Source: Bryobacterales bacterium
GTDB lineage: Bacteria > Acidobacteriota > Terriglobia > Bryobacterales > Bryobacteraceae
DNA: 53,853 bases
Reading direction: 5' to 3'
Assembly (NCBI GenBank): GCA_003487005.1
Contig: DNFG01000336.1
Location: 892 to 54,744, forward strand
Below are positions 16,925 to 25,050 of the stretch, in pieces. Below the pieces are notes generated by a model. That model worked only from the letters and a program-made list of their open reading frames with translations. It did no database searches and was not told where the DNA came from. A program made the position numbers and the translations under genes. Every line of letters starts with the position of its first letter. Position 1 is the first letter of the stretch.

Positions 16925-17853
16925 CGTTTTTCCAGATCCCGGTGAGATATCTTCGCCGCGTACCCCGCCTTCTTCAGCCGCTTCTCGATGTCGATCGCCA
17001 TCATCACCGACCGGTGATGTCCCCCGGTACACCCAATCGCGATCGTCAGATAACTCTTCCCCTCCTGTATGTAGTGCGGCAGAAGAAAAAGCAGCAGACT
17101 CGATACCCGCTCCAGGAACTCCTGCGTCTGCGGATAGCTCCTCACAAAACGCGCCACCCGCGGATTCTGCCCAGTCAGCGGCTTGAACTCCGGAATGTAA
17201 TTCGGGTTCGGCAGAAACCGGACGTCAAACACCAGATCCGCGTCCGCCGGCACCCCGTTCCGGAATCCGAAACTGACCACCCGCAACACAATCCGCCGCT
17301 CGCTCGACGCCCCGAACAACTCCACCACCCGCCGCCGCAGTTGATGGACATTCATCTCCGACGTCGTCAATACATGGTCCGCCAGTTCCCGGACCGGCTC
17401 CAGCATCTTCCGCTCTTCCCGGACACTCCCCAGCACGCTCTCGCCGCCCCCCAGCGGGTGTGGCCGCCTCGTTTCACTGAACCGCCGGACCAGCGTCTCG
17501 TCATCCGTGTCCAGAAACAGCAACTCCGTCCGCAACTGCCGCTTCAACTTCGCCAGCATCTCCGCGAACTCGCGTACATGCGCCGCCTCGCGGATGTCCA
17601 CCACCAGCGCCGACCGGCCAATCTTCGGCGAATCGCGCGTCAGTTCGCTGAACTGCATCACCAGTTCCAGCGGCAGATTGTCCACCGCGTAAAATCCATG
17701 ATCCTGAAGCGCTTTCAGGACTGTCCCCTTGCCCGAACCGCTGAGTCCGCAGACCAGTACCAGCGCGGGCCCGGTCTCCGTTCGCACGGAAACCGGGCCC
17801 GGACTCGCTCCTGCGGGAGCCTTCGACTCGCTCTTCTTGCCGGCGCGGGCCAT
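16921..17853 (-). CDS. rapZ: RNase adapter / nucleotide-binding protein RapZ (YvcJ family)
   Basis: 310 residues. The N-terminal P-loop domain has Walker A GLSGSGKGT (about residues 36-44) and AVDNLP. The C-terminal domain carries DVRFLPNPNY and GCTGGHHRSV. In E. coli RapZ binds the small RNA GlmZ and guides RNase E; in other phyla the RNA partner is unknown. The first ~30 residues are a Lys/Ala/Pro-rich extension. The gene follows hpf by 11 bases in the order rpoN-hpf-rapZ, the core of the E. coli rpoN operon without ptsN and npr. Confidence 0.93.
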   Translation of the reverse strand: MARAGKKSESKAPAGASPGPVSVRTETGPALVLVCGLSGSGKGTVLKALQDHGFYAVDNLPLELVMQFSELTRDSPKIGRSALVVDIREAAHVREFAEMLAKLKRQLRTELLFLDTDDETLVRRFSETRRPHPLGGGESVLGSVREERKMLEPVRELADHVLTTSEMNVHQLRRRVVELFGASSERRIVLRVVSFGFRNGVPADADLVFDVRFLPNPNYIPEFKPLTGQNPRVARFVRSYPQTQEFLERVSSLLLFLLPHYIQEGKSYLTIAIGCTGGHHRSVMMAIDIEKRLKKAGYAAKISHRDLEKR

Positions 17854-17864
17854 AACCGGACTCT

Positions 17865-18476
17865 CTATGCCTCGATCAGGTCCACATTGCCGTCCCGGCG
17901 CCGGACCAGCACCCGGACCGCCTCCGACGACGCATCGCGATACACCAGATAGTCGCGCTTGTCATCCAGCGCCAGCATCGCTTCGTCGATCGTCATCGGT
18001 TTGCCGTTTGACTTTGCCGTCGCCCGGACGACCCGTGCCGGCCTCGGCCCGCCCGGTGTCTCCTCCGGCGTCACCACTCCCAGCACCACTTTGGCCTTGC
18101 TCTTCCGCGCCCCCTTCAACACAGGCTCCACCAGCGCTTCCGGAGCCATGTCCGTCTTCGCCACCCGCGTCGGCGTCTCCCGCTTCTGGTCCCGGAACTT
18201 CGTCCGGACCTTCAACGCCTGCTTCTGGACCTTGTCCACGGCTTCCATCAGCGCCGTGAACTGGTCGGCGCCGGCCGCGGCGCCCACCAGCGCCTGATCA
18301 TAGTACTTCAGGCGCACCTCCGCGAGCTGCTGGTGGCGTTCGTAGCCCAGTTTCACCTGGGCCGCCTTCTCGCCCCGCTGCTCCAGCAACTTCGAAAGCT
18401 TGCCGAACTGCATGGCCAGCTTCCTCTCCTGCGTGGGCGTCAGCTTCTCCTGTTTGCCGGTAAAGGTGATTTTCAT
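17865..18476 (-). CDS. hpf: Ribosome hibernation promoting factor, long form
   Basis: 203 residues. The N-terminal S30AE domain (MKITFTGKQEKLTPTQERKL to about residue 100) binds the decoding centre. A linker of ~45 residues follows, then the dimerisation domain (near residues 145-203) with KPMTIDEAMLALDDKRDYLVYRDA and VLVRRRDGNVDLIEA. The long form forms 100S dimers alone. Start ATG at 18476. Between rpoN and rapZ. Confidence 0.93.
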   Translation of the reverse strand: MKITFTGKQEKLTPTQERKLAMQFGKLSKLLEQRGEKAAQVKLGYERHQQLAEVRLKYYDQALVGAAAGADQFTALMEAVDKVQKQALKVRTKFRDQKRETPTRVAKTDMAPEALVEPVLKGARKSKAKVVLGVVTPEETPGGPRPARVVRATAKSNGKPMTIDEAMLALDDKRDYLVYRDASSEAVRVLVRRRDGNVDLIEA

Positions 18477-18526
18477 GGCAGTGCCTTTCTGAATTCACCA
18501 CGCGGACCAGCCATCCGGAATCGAGA

Positions 18527-20086
18527 CTAATTCCGGACTCTCCGGTGGTGGGTGGAAGGAATCTTCAAATCCTCCCGATACTTGGCGACCGTTCTCCGGG
18601 TCACCTGGATGCCCTGCTTTTTCAGCTGGGCAGCAATCTGATCGTCGGTCAGGGGCTTCGCGGGGTCCTCCTCGTCGATCATCTTCTTCACCATCCGCTT
18701 CAGCGTCTGCAGCGGGATCGCCGAACCCGAAGGGCCCTGCACCGCCTCGCTGAAGAAATAGCGCAGTTCAAACACCCCCTGCGGCGTGTGCGCGTACTTG
18801 CCCGCCACCGCCCGGCTGACCGTCGACGGATGGACTCCAATCTCCTCCGCGATGTCCTTGATCATCATCGGCCGCAACTGGTCCAGCCCGTCCTCCAGAA
18901 ACTCTCTCTGGCGTTCCACAATCGACTCGCACACCTTCAGAATCGTCTGCTTCCGCTGCTCGATGTTCCGGATCAACTGCAACGCCGACGCGAAGCGCTC
19001 CTTGATGTAGTTCCGCGTGTCCTTGTCGGGCTCCTGCTCCCGGTCCAATAGCCGCCGGTAACTGCCATTGATCCGCAGTTGGGGCAGATCCTCGTCGCTC
19101 AGCGTGATCAGGAAGCTGTCGCCATCCTTGGTGATGTAGACGTCCGGAGCCACCTGCCGTGCGCCGGGGCCGGAATACTTGATCCCCGGCTTCGGATCGA
19201 GGTGCCGGATCACGTCCAGCGCGGTTTCGATGTGCTCCTGCGGCCGTCCCAGAACCCGCGACAGCTCTTTCACGCTCCGCGATTCCACCAGTTTGAGGTG
19301 CTTCTCGACGATCTGCCAGGCTACGCCCCCGCGCCCGTTGCGGCTTTCCAACTGCAGCAACAGGCACTCCTGCAGCGAACGCGCCGCGATCCCGGCCGGT
19401 TCGAGGCTCTGTACCGCCGCCAGGGCTGCTTCCAGCACCGGCATCTCGATCTGCTCCGCCACGGCAATCTCCTCGAGCGAACTCGACAGATATCCGGTCT
19501 CTTCCAGATTGCCCAGAATGGCGTCCGCGGCGTTGCGGACCTCTTCATCCAGCACCAGCAGGCTCAACTGCGACCGCAGGTGCTCGGTCAGTGTGACCGG
19601 AGACGACAGGAACGCCTCGAAAGTCGGCTTGTCGGGGTCTTCGTTGCCCTGACTGCGGAAGCCCGGATCCATCCACTCGTCGAAGTAGGAGCCGAAGTCG
19701 ATCTGGTCGAACGGATCGAGAGTCTGCGCCTGGTCGGCGGGGGCGCCTGTATCCGCCGCCTCCGCGGCCGCACCCGGCGCTCCAGGATCCATCTCCGCCT
19801 CGAATCCCGATTGCGCGGCGGCCTCTTGCGTCATCCGCAGGACATCGGCATCGGCCGGGTCCGGCGCACGCTCGGCTTCCAGGAGGGACTGGACCTCGGC
19901 CGGCGTCAATTCCTCGCCGCCCTCTCCGAGATCTTCCAGAACCGGATTCTGGGTGATCTCCTGAGAGATGAGTTCACGCAGTTCGAGACGGTTCAGTTGC
20001 AGGACCGTCACCATCTGCACGAGGCCAGGCGTGAGGATCTGTTTCTGCTTGACCGCGATCTGGAGTCTCGGTGACAGCAGGCTCAT
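18527..20086 (-). CDS. rpoN: RNA polymerase sigma-54 factor
   Basis: 519 residues. Region I is glutamine/leucine-rich (LQIAVKQKQILTPGLVQMVTVLQLNRLELRELI). Region II is a long acidic linker of about residues 60-150. The core-binding domain, the helix-turn-helix (HPSTVSRAVAGKYAHTPQGVFELRYFFS) and the C-terminal RpoN box (TRRTVAKYREDLKIPST) complete the protein. The RpoN box recognises the -24 GG. hpf and rapZ follow. A sigma-54 promoter at 16584 and a sigma-54 activator at 37200 are in the same window. Confidence 0.97.
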   Translation of the reverse strand: MSLLSPRLQIAVKQKQILTPGLVQMVTVLQLNRLELRELISQEITQNPVLEDLGEGGEELTPAEVQSLLEAERAPDPADADVLRMTQEAAAQSGFEAEMDPGAPGAAAEAADTGAPADQAQTLDPFDQIDFGSYFDEWMDPGFRSQGNEDPDKPTFEAFLSSPVTLTEHLRSQLSLLVLDEEVRNAADAILGNLEETGYLSSSLEEIAVAEQIEMPVLEAALAAVQSLEPAGIAARSLQECLLLQLESRNGRGGVAWQIVEKHLKLVESRSVKELSRVLGRPQEHIETALDVIRHLDPKPGIKYSGPGARQVAPDVYITKDGDSFLITLSDEDLPQLRINGSYRRLLDREQEPDKDTRNYIKERFASALQLIRNIEQRKQTILKVCESIVERQREFLEDGLDQLRPMMIKDIAEEIGVHPSTVSRAVAGKYAHTPQGVFELRYFFSEAVQGPSGSAIPLQTLKRMVKKMIDEEDPAKPLTDDQIAAQLKKQGIQVTRRTVAKYREDLKIPSTHHRRVRN

Positions 20087-20141
20087 CTGCCCTCATCATA
20101 GCACCGGCGATCCGGAATCCAGGCTACCGAAAATGCTGTAG

Positions 20142-20993
20142 TCACAGCCCGGTGGACCCCCAATCGAAGGCCGGACCGACATCGAACTTGTCCGCCCGGA
20201 AGTTCTGGTGCGCGGCCACCCCGCGGAAGTCCTTGAAGTAGCCGGAGGGGTCCGACTGCTCCCGCTGAGCCAGGGACGGCAGGCGTTTGGGGATCGAAAA
20301 GCGTTGCCGCAAGTGGTCCACCAGCGGGCCGAGTGCGGCAGACTGGGCCGGCGTGTAGGCGGCATAATACTGGAAGCCGCGGTACGACTTCTTGACATAC
20401 TTGTCCGCTTCATCGAGACCGCAGAAGCGCGTGCGAAAGTCGTTCGGCCACCAGTGGAGGGCGCCGTCACGCTCCTTCAGGGGGCCGACATTGACGATCT
20501 CAATCCCGACTGAGCGGCGGTCGTGCCGGAAGTTCTGGCTGGCCGCGCCCTTGATGCCCAGATGATACGCCCAGTAGCGCGGGTCAAACAGTTCGTAGAT
20601 CGTTCCGTCCAGATCCAGAATGTAGGCGGTGGCGACGCGGGCGTCGGTCGCCATCCAGGAGGCGAAAGCGCCGGAAGCCGTGGAACCGGCCGTGAAGTGC
20701 ACGATGATCAGGTCTTTATCGGTCTCCTCGTGCATGTATTGCGATGGTGGAAGAGCAAACCGGTCTCGATTCACTGCAAGCGCGGCGGGCGCCGGCGCCG
20801 GGGGCGGGGCAGGCGGCGGTTCAGGGTGCTCACGAGTGTCCGTGGACATCCCCGGGACCTTCAGCACCTGCCCCACGCGGATCCTGTTGGCGTCCCGGAT
20901 GTCGTTGACTTCGATCAACAGGTGCAGCGGCACGCCCAGACGGCGGGCAATCGCTGAAAGGGTATCTCCGGACTTGACTGTATATGTAGGCAT
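20142..20993 (-). CDS. LysM domain + N-acetylmuramoyl-L-alanine amidase (Amidase_2)
   Basis: Peptidoglycan-cleaving enzyme, about 283 residues. The ATG at 20993 is chosen because AGGAGG stands just upstream; the longer alternative adds 10 residues. LysM lies at about residues 3-48 ([20 protein letters not shown]...[11 protein letters not shown]), then a Pro/Ala linker, then the amidase domain with the zinc ligand in [10 protein letters not shown], the glutamate in [10 protein letters not shown], and the [19 protein letters not shown]-terminal block. The protein opens straight into LysM with no signal peptide. It may need another export route, or act on phage or lysis substrates. Confidence 0.88.
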   Translation of the reverse strand: MPTYTVKSGDTLSAIARRLGVPLHLLIEVNDIRDANRIRVGQVLKVPGMSTDTREHPEPPPAPPPAPAPAALAVNRDRFALPPSQYMHEETDKDLIIVHFTAGSTASGAFASWMATDARVATAYILDLDGTIYELFDPRYWAYHLGIKGAASQNFRHDRRSVGIEIVNVGPLKERDGALHWWPNDFRTRFCGLDEADKYVKKSYRGFQYYAAYTPAQSAALGPLVDHLRQRFSIPKRLPSLAQREQSDPSGYFKDFRGVAAHQNFRADKFDVGPAFDWGSTGL

Positions 20994-21024
20994 CGCTTCC
21001 TCCTGCTTGCCGTGAATCCCCAAA

Positions 21025-21630
21025 TCATACCGGAATCTTCACCTGTGTGGAGGTATTTAACCTCCGGCGTTCCAGACGTTCGCGGCGGCGGCGCACTTGC
21101 CGGGACTCGGGCTCTTGTTTTGTTGGAGTTGCTGGGTTCGTTCCTTCGGTTTTTGGTGTCAGTTCGTCGGGTTCGGTGCGCCAGGGTTTGCCCGTCCGGG
21201 GGTCGATCCACTGGATGATGAGCTTGTCGGGTTTGCCGAGTTGGGGGTGTTGGCGGCGGCGGGATTCGAGCGAGTTCAGGGTTCGGATGTAGCTGCGTTC
21301 GAGTTGGCCGAGGAGTTTTTCAAGGGTTTCGCCGTTCTCGAGATTCTCGCCGAGTAGGCTGAGGTAGTAGAAATATCTGGTGCGATTGAAGGCCATCTGG
21401 GCGAGGAGGTCGTCCTCGATGGAGTCGGAGGGGCGGTAATCGGTGCGGTAGGCTTTGTGGATCCGGTTGTAATGATCCTGGAGTTCCTGGGGGAAGGCTT
21501 CGATGGTTTTGGCATAGAGGCCGGTTTTGAATGAGTTTTTCGAGGACCAGCGTTTGCCGGTGCTCGAGGTCGGGCCTTTGGATTTGGCGCCGTTGCGGCG
21601 GGCGCGTTCGGATCTGTTGTGTTCGGACAT
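21025..21630 (-). CDS. Conserved-type hypothetical protein, basic
   Basis: 201 residues from the ATG at 21630, preceded by GAGGTG. Function unknown. The N-terminal pattern [17 protein letters not shown]...NSFKTGL resembles a motif (NGxxSxGPxxxxGKxxSxxNxxxxGL) I associate with uncharacterised, often multicopy proteins in acidobacterial genomes; this is recall, not a search result. Central helices hold [25 protein letters not shown] and the C-terminus is Arg-rich ([11 protein letters not shown]). Nucleic-acid binding is a reasonable guess. A repeat-rich intergenic stretch of 558 bases lies upstream, so it may belong to a mobile neighbourhood. Confidence 0.6.
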   Translation of the reverse strand: MSEHNRSERARRNGAKSKGPTSSTGKRWSSKNSFKTGLYAKTIEAFPQELQDHYNRIHKAYRTDYRPSDSIEDDLLAQMAFNRTRYFYYLSLLGENLENGETLEKLLGQLERSYIRTLNSLESRRRQHPQLGKPDKLIIQWIDPRTGKPWRTEPDELTPKTEGTNPATPTKQEPESRQVRRRRERLERRRLNTSTQVKIPV

Positions 21631-21787
21631 CGTGTTTTTCACCTCGATTCAATTGGAGAGGGGTGATTGGAGGGATCCGAACCGGTGGTTTCTGGAAGTG
21701 GTTGATTCGGTGGGAAATATTGTTGAGAAAACGCCGTCAACGGGTCCGGGAGGGAATAGGGGGGCGGATGCGCCGCATGCGTGTGGA

Positions 21788-22000
21788 ATTGGTGCCTGGG
21801 ACCGATTTCGTGGCCGGGTGTTTGCTCCGGTACTATTTCTTTTGGCAGTAAGTTATTGAAAGGATACGGAATGGGCTTGCGGGCTTCTTGCTTCCAGTCG
21901 CTGGTGGTTGGGAGGGGTGGCGGGAAGTTGTTGAAAATAAGGTGGGTAAAATAGTACCGGAGGAGAAGGACCGGCGGGAATTTGGTCCCCGGCACCGAAT
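21788..22000. repeat. REPIN-like pair of inverted ~50-bp repeats
   Basis: The segments 21788-21838 and 21948-22000 are imperfect inverted copies of each other. Shared blocks include GGTACTATTT versus AAATAGTACC, CCGG, and GGTGCCTGGGACC versus GGTCCCCGGCACC. The ~110 bases between them hold two similar AAGTTRTTGAAA stretches. This looks like a REPIN or short non-autonomous mobile element; no transposase is next to it. The flanking 21631-21787 and 22001-22130 contain nothing I can identify. Confidence 0.6.
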
Positions 22001-22138
22001 GGGGCAACCACACGACTGTCACCACCGCCCTCAAGTGTCCGGTCCGCCATCCGGGTGGAGAACTGTCTCCGTGGGTGGCCGAAGACACCTGGGACAACCG
22101 TGGCGGCGCGGGCGGGCTAGACGCGGAGCAAGGGGTCT

Positions 22139-22170
22139 GATAATCTGCTTTTAGGTGCAAGCGACACCTA
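22139..22170 (+). promoter_or_regulatory. Candidate promoter and operator of the NifX-like/PadR operon
   Basis: GATAAT at 22139-22144 is a good -10; the -35 (CTAGAC at 22117) is weak. Directly downstream, TAGGTG (22152-22157) and CACCTA (22165-22170) form a perfect 6-base inverted repeat with a 7-base spacer, 18 bases before the first ATG. That position suits a repressor site, and the PadR protein encoded in the operon is the obvious candidate. Confidence 0.5.
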
Positions 22171-22188
22171 GTCGCAGGAGGCTCACAG

Positions 22189-22527
22189 ATGAGAATTGCT
22201 TTGCCGGTCAGCAACAACCGGGTGGCGGGCCACTTTGGTCATCCTGACCATTTCCTGATTTTTGATGTGGATGCGGAAGGAAACGGGCCTGTGAACCGGT
22301 TGCAGCCCCCGCCGCACGAGCATGGAGTGATTCCGCGGTGGCTGCTGACGCACCGGGCGGAAGTGGTTCTGGCGCAGCGGATGGGCCCGGGCGCGCGCCA
22401 GATCCTGGAGGAGGGCGGGGCGACGGTGGTGACGGGTCTGCCGCCCCGCGAACCCGAGTGGCTGGTGAAGGAATTCCTGGCCGGGCGTCTGAAGGACGTT
22501 CCGTCGAACTGCGGGCACAGTCACTAA
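22189..22527 (+). CDS. Dinitrogenase iron-molybdenum cofactor biosynthesis-family protein (NifX/NifB C-domain type)
   Basis: 112 residues, AGGAGG site 9 bases upstream. Diagnostic start MRIALPVSNNRVAGHFGHPDHFLIFDVD, including the GHFGH metal-binding style motif, and the family core AEVVLAQRMGPGARQILEEGGATVV. The C-terminal GHSH is also histidine-rich. Such small stand-alone members carry Fe-S or Fe-Mo clusters in nitrogenase systems, but many occur in non-fixing bacteria with unknown roles. No nif genes are visible here. One base separates it from the PadR gene. Confidence 0.85.
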   Translation: MRIALPVSNNRVAGHFGHPDHFLIFDVDAEGNGPVNRLQPPPHEHGVIPRWLLTHRAEVVLAQRMGPGARQILEEGGATVVTGLPPREPEWLVKEFLAGRLKDVPSNCGHSH

Positions 22528-22528
22528 G

Positions 22529-22936
22529 ATGCCGCGCTGCCAGCATACCGGGCCCTGTGGGTGCGCCATGGGCCATCTTTCGCGGTTCATCGAGCCGGTG
22601 GTGTTGTTTCTTCTGGCGCGGAAGGGGCATTCGTACGGCTACGACCTGGCTGCCGAACTGCCGGGGTACGCTTTCACGGAGGCGGCGGTGGACCGGACGG
22701 CGCTGTACCGGTGTCTGCGCCAACTCGAGGCGCACGGGCATCTGGCGTCCCATTGGGATCTGCCGGAGGCGGGACCGGCGCGGCGGGTCTATACCGTCAC
22801 GGCGAGCGGCCGGAAGCATCTGGAAGAGTGGATGGACGTGTTGGACCGGCTGGCCGGGTCGATGGTCCGTCTGGTGCAAGATGCACGTGAACTCGTTTGT
22901 TTACAAGAATCTGTGGAGGATACGCTGACCCGATGA
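22529..22936 (+). CDS. PadR-family regulator with Cys-rich N-terminus
   Basis: 135 residues. A winged-helix PadR domain runs from about residue 15 (LSRFIEPVVLFLLARKGHSYGYDLAAEL...DRTALYRCLRQLEAHGHLAS...RRVYTVTASGRKHLEEW). The N-terminus MPRCQHTGPCGCAMGHL holds three cysteines (C4, C10, C12) and two nearby His, unusual for PadR and suggestive of a metal or Fe-S sensing site. The stop overlaps the next ATG (ATGA), so translation is coupled. It probably represses its own operon through the inverted repeat at 22152-22170. Confidence 0.85.
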   Translation: MPRCQHTGPCGCAMGHLSRFIEPVVLFLLARKGHSYGYDLAAELPGYAFTEAAVDRTALYRCLRQLEAHGHLASHWDLPEAGPARRVYTVTASGRKHLEEWMDVLDRLAGSMVRLVQDARELVCLQESVEDTLTR

Positions 22937-24588
22937 CCCCTTCCCGCCGCGTGCTGATCGTGGGCGGCGTGGCCGGCGGCGCTTCGTGCGCCGCGCGGTT
23001 GCGCCGGCTGGATGAAACCCTGGAAATTGTGGTGTTTGACCGGGGTCCTTACGTTTCGTTCGCCAATTGCGGATTGCCGTACTACGTGGGCAACGTGATC
23101 CAGGACGAAGCAAAGCTACTGGTGGCGTCGCCGCAGTTGTTCGCGGAGCGGTTCAACATCGAGGTCCGGACGTTCCACAACGTGGTGGAGATCGACCGCG
23201 AAGCGCGCGAAATCACCGTCGAAAACACACAAACGGGCACAGTTTCGCGCGAAAAATATGACATTCTGGTGCTTTCGCCGGGCGCGGCGCCGTTGCGTCC
23301 GCCGCTGCCGGGTCTGGATCTGCCGGGGGTGTTTTCGCTGCGGACGATTCCCGACAGCCGGCAGATTCGGGAGTGGCTGGACACGCGGCCGATGGAGCGC
23401 GCGGCGGTGATTGGGGGCGGGTTCATCGGGCTCGAGATGGCCGAAAACCTGGCGCACCGGGGCTTGCAGGTGTCGTTGATCGAGGCGGCGCCGCAGGTGA
23501 TGCCGCCGCTGGACGCGGAGATGGCCGCCTACGTGGAGGAGCATCTGCGGGCGAAGGGGGTGGATCTGCACCTGGCCGATCCGGTGGCGCAAGTCGAACA
23601 AAAAGATGGGCATCTGCGGGTGCACACGCAGTCCGGGGCGACCGTGGACGCCGGGATTGTCATTCTGGCGATCGGCGTCCGTCCGGAAAGTGATCTGGCG
23701 CGGGCGGCGGGTCTGGAACTGGGCGAGCGCGGCGCGATCCGGGTGGACGCCCAGATGCGGACGAGCGATCCGGCCATTTTCGCGGTGGGCGATGCCGTCG
23801 AGATGACGGATTCGCTGACCGGGGAGCCGGTTTTCGTGCCGCTGGCCGGGCCGGCGAACCGGCAGGGGCGGATTGCGGCGGATGTGATTTGCGGCCGGGA
23901 TTCGCGGTTCCGGGGGGTGCAGGGGACGGCCGTTTGTGGAGTGTTCGGACAGACGGTGGCGATGACCGGATGCACCGAGAAGGCGCTAAAACGGCTCCGG
24001 AAGACCGATTTTGAGGTGATTTTCCTTCATCCGGGCCATCATGTGGGCTACTATCCGGGGTCGAAGCCGATCCATCTGAAGCTGATCTATGAGCGGCCGA
24101 CGGGCCGGGTGCTGGGGGCGCAGGCGGTGGGGGCACACGGGGTGGAGCGGCGGATCGACGTGATCTCGATGGCGATCCAGATGGGCGGGACCGTGTTTGA
24201 CCTGGAGGAATCGGAGCTTTGCTACGCGCCGCAGTATGGCGCGGCGAAGGATCCGGTAAATGTGGCCGGGATGATCGCGGCGAACACGTTGCGGGGCGAC
24301 AAGATCCTTGCCGGTTGGGAGGAAGATCCGGGCGAAGCGCTGTTTCTCGATGTGCGGGAACCGGCGGAATTCGCGCGGGGGCATCTGCCGGGGGCGGTGA
24401 ATGTGCCGCTGAGCCAGTTGCGCGAGCGGTTTGTGGAACTGCCGAAGGATCGCGAGATCCGGGTGAATTGTGGGGTTGGGCAGCGTAGCTACTATGCTGT
24501 CCGGTTTCTGCGGCAGAACGGCTACGACGCGCGCAATCTTTCGGGAGGATTCCAGACATGGCAGGCGTTTCAACAGGTGAAGAAGTAG
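22933..24588 (+). CDS. CoA-disulfide reductase-like flavoprotein with C-terminal rhodanese domain
   Basis: About 551 residues from the ATG at 22933. FAD-binding GGVAGGASCAARLRR at the N-terminus; the redox cysteine Cys46 in SFANCGLPYYVG is the hallmark of the CoADR/NADH oxidase group; the NAD-binding motif is VIGGGFIGLEMAE; FAVGDAVE is the second FAD motif. The dimerisation domain ends near residue 440, followed by a rhodanese domain with active cysteine in RVNCGVGQRSY. Characterised fusions reduce CoA persulfide/polysulfide or CoA disulfide with NAD(P)H. The rhodanese domain makes persulfide chemistry likely here (inference). Confidence 0.9.
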   Translation: MTPSRRVLIVGGVAGGASCAARLRRLDETLEIVVFDRGPYVSFANCGLPYYVGNVIQDEAKLLVASPQLFAERFNIEVRTFHNVVEIDREAREITVENTQTGTVSREKYDILVLSPGAAPLRPPLPGLDLPGVFSLRTIPDSRQIREWLDTRPMERAAVIGGGFIGLEMAENLAHRGLQVSLIEAAPQVMPPLDAEMAAYVEEHLRAKGVDLHLADPVAQVEQKDGHLRVHTQSGATVDAGIVILAIGVRPESDLARAAGLELGERGAIRVDAQMRTSDPAIFAVGDAVEMTDSLTGEPVFVPLAGPANRQGRIAADVICGRDSRFRGVQGTAVCGVFGQTVAMTGCTEKALKRLRKTDFEVIFLHPGHHVGYYPGSKPIHLKLIYERPTGRVLGAQAVGAHGVERRIDVISMAIQMGGTVFDLEESELCYAPQYGAAKDPVNVAGMIAANTLRGDKILAGWEEDPGEALFLDVREPAEFARGHLPGAVNVPLSQLRERFVELPKDREIRVNCGVGQRSYYAVRFLRQNGYDARNLSGGFQTWQAFQQVKK

Positions 24589-24980
24589 CGGCGCGGGTCC
24601 AGAACAGTTGCTTCGTGTGCGGGGCGGACAATCCGCGGGGGTTGCAGATCCGGTTCCGGACGACGGGCGACGGCCTGGTGGAGGCGGAGTGGACGCCGCC
24701 CAGCGAAGTGGAGGGGTACCAGGGGATTGTGCATGGCGGGGTGGTGGCGGCGGTGCTGGATGAAGCGATGTCGAAGGCGGTGGCGGCGACGGGGTCTCCG
24801 GCGCTGACGGCGCATCTGGAGGTCCGCTACCGGCGCCCGGTGCCGAGCGGGGCCTGTCACCGGATCGAGGGGGAGGTGACGAGGCGGGATCTGCGGCGGT
24901 TGCACGTGCGGGGGGCGCTGCTGGATGCAGACGGGCACGCCTTTGCGGAGAGCAAGGCCTGTTTTGTGCGGAAGGTTTGA
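24558..24980 (+). CDS. Hotdog-fold thioesterase (PaaI/4HBT type)
   Basis: 140 residues; it starts within the last 31 bases of the preceding gene, which indicates coupling. The core YQGIVHGGVVAAVLDEAMSKAV is the usual hotdog active-site helix and LTAHLEVRYRRPVPSG the following strand. The N-terminus NSCFVCGADNPRGLQI is a CxxC-bearing opening found in one subgroup. Likely hydrolyses an acyl-CoA. Placed after a CoA-disulfide reductase, it may share the CoA-thiol theme. Confidence 0.8.
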   Translation: MAGVSTGEEVAARVQNSCFVCGADNPRGLQIRFRTTGDGLVEAEWTPPSEVEGYQGIVHGGVVAAVLDEAMSKAVAATGSPALTAHLEVRYRRPVPSGACHRIEGEVTRRDLRRLHVRGALLDADGHAFAESKACFVRKV

Positions 24981-24998
24981 CAAAGCCACCAAATAGAG

Positions 24999-25027
24999 AA
25001 GCCCCCGGGTGTGGACCCGGGGGCTTT
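24999..25027. terminator. Bidirectional intrinsic terminator
   Basis: A 12-base perfect stem (AAGCCCCCGGGT with ACCCGGGGGCTT) and a GTGG loop, flanked by As on the left and Ts on the right. It separates the convergent thioesterase and ahcY genes and can serve both. Confidence 0.85.
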
Positions 25028-25050
25028 CGGCTTTCTGGAGCGGGTTCCGC

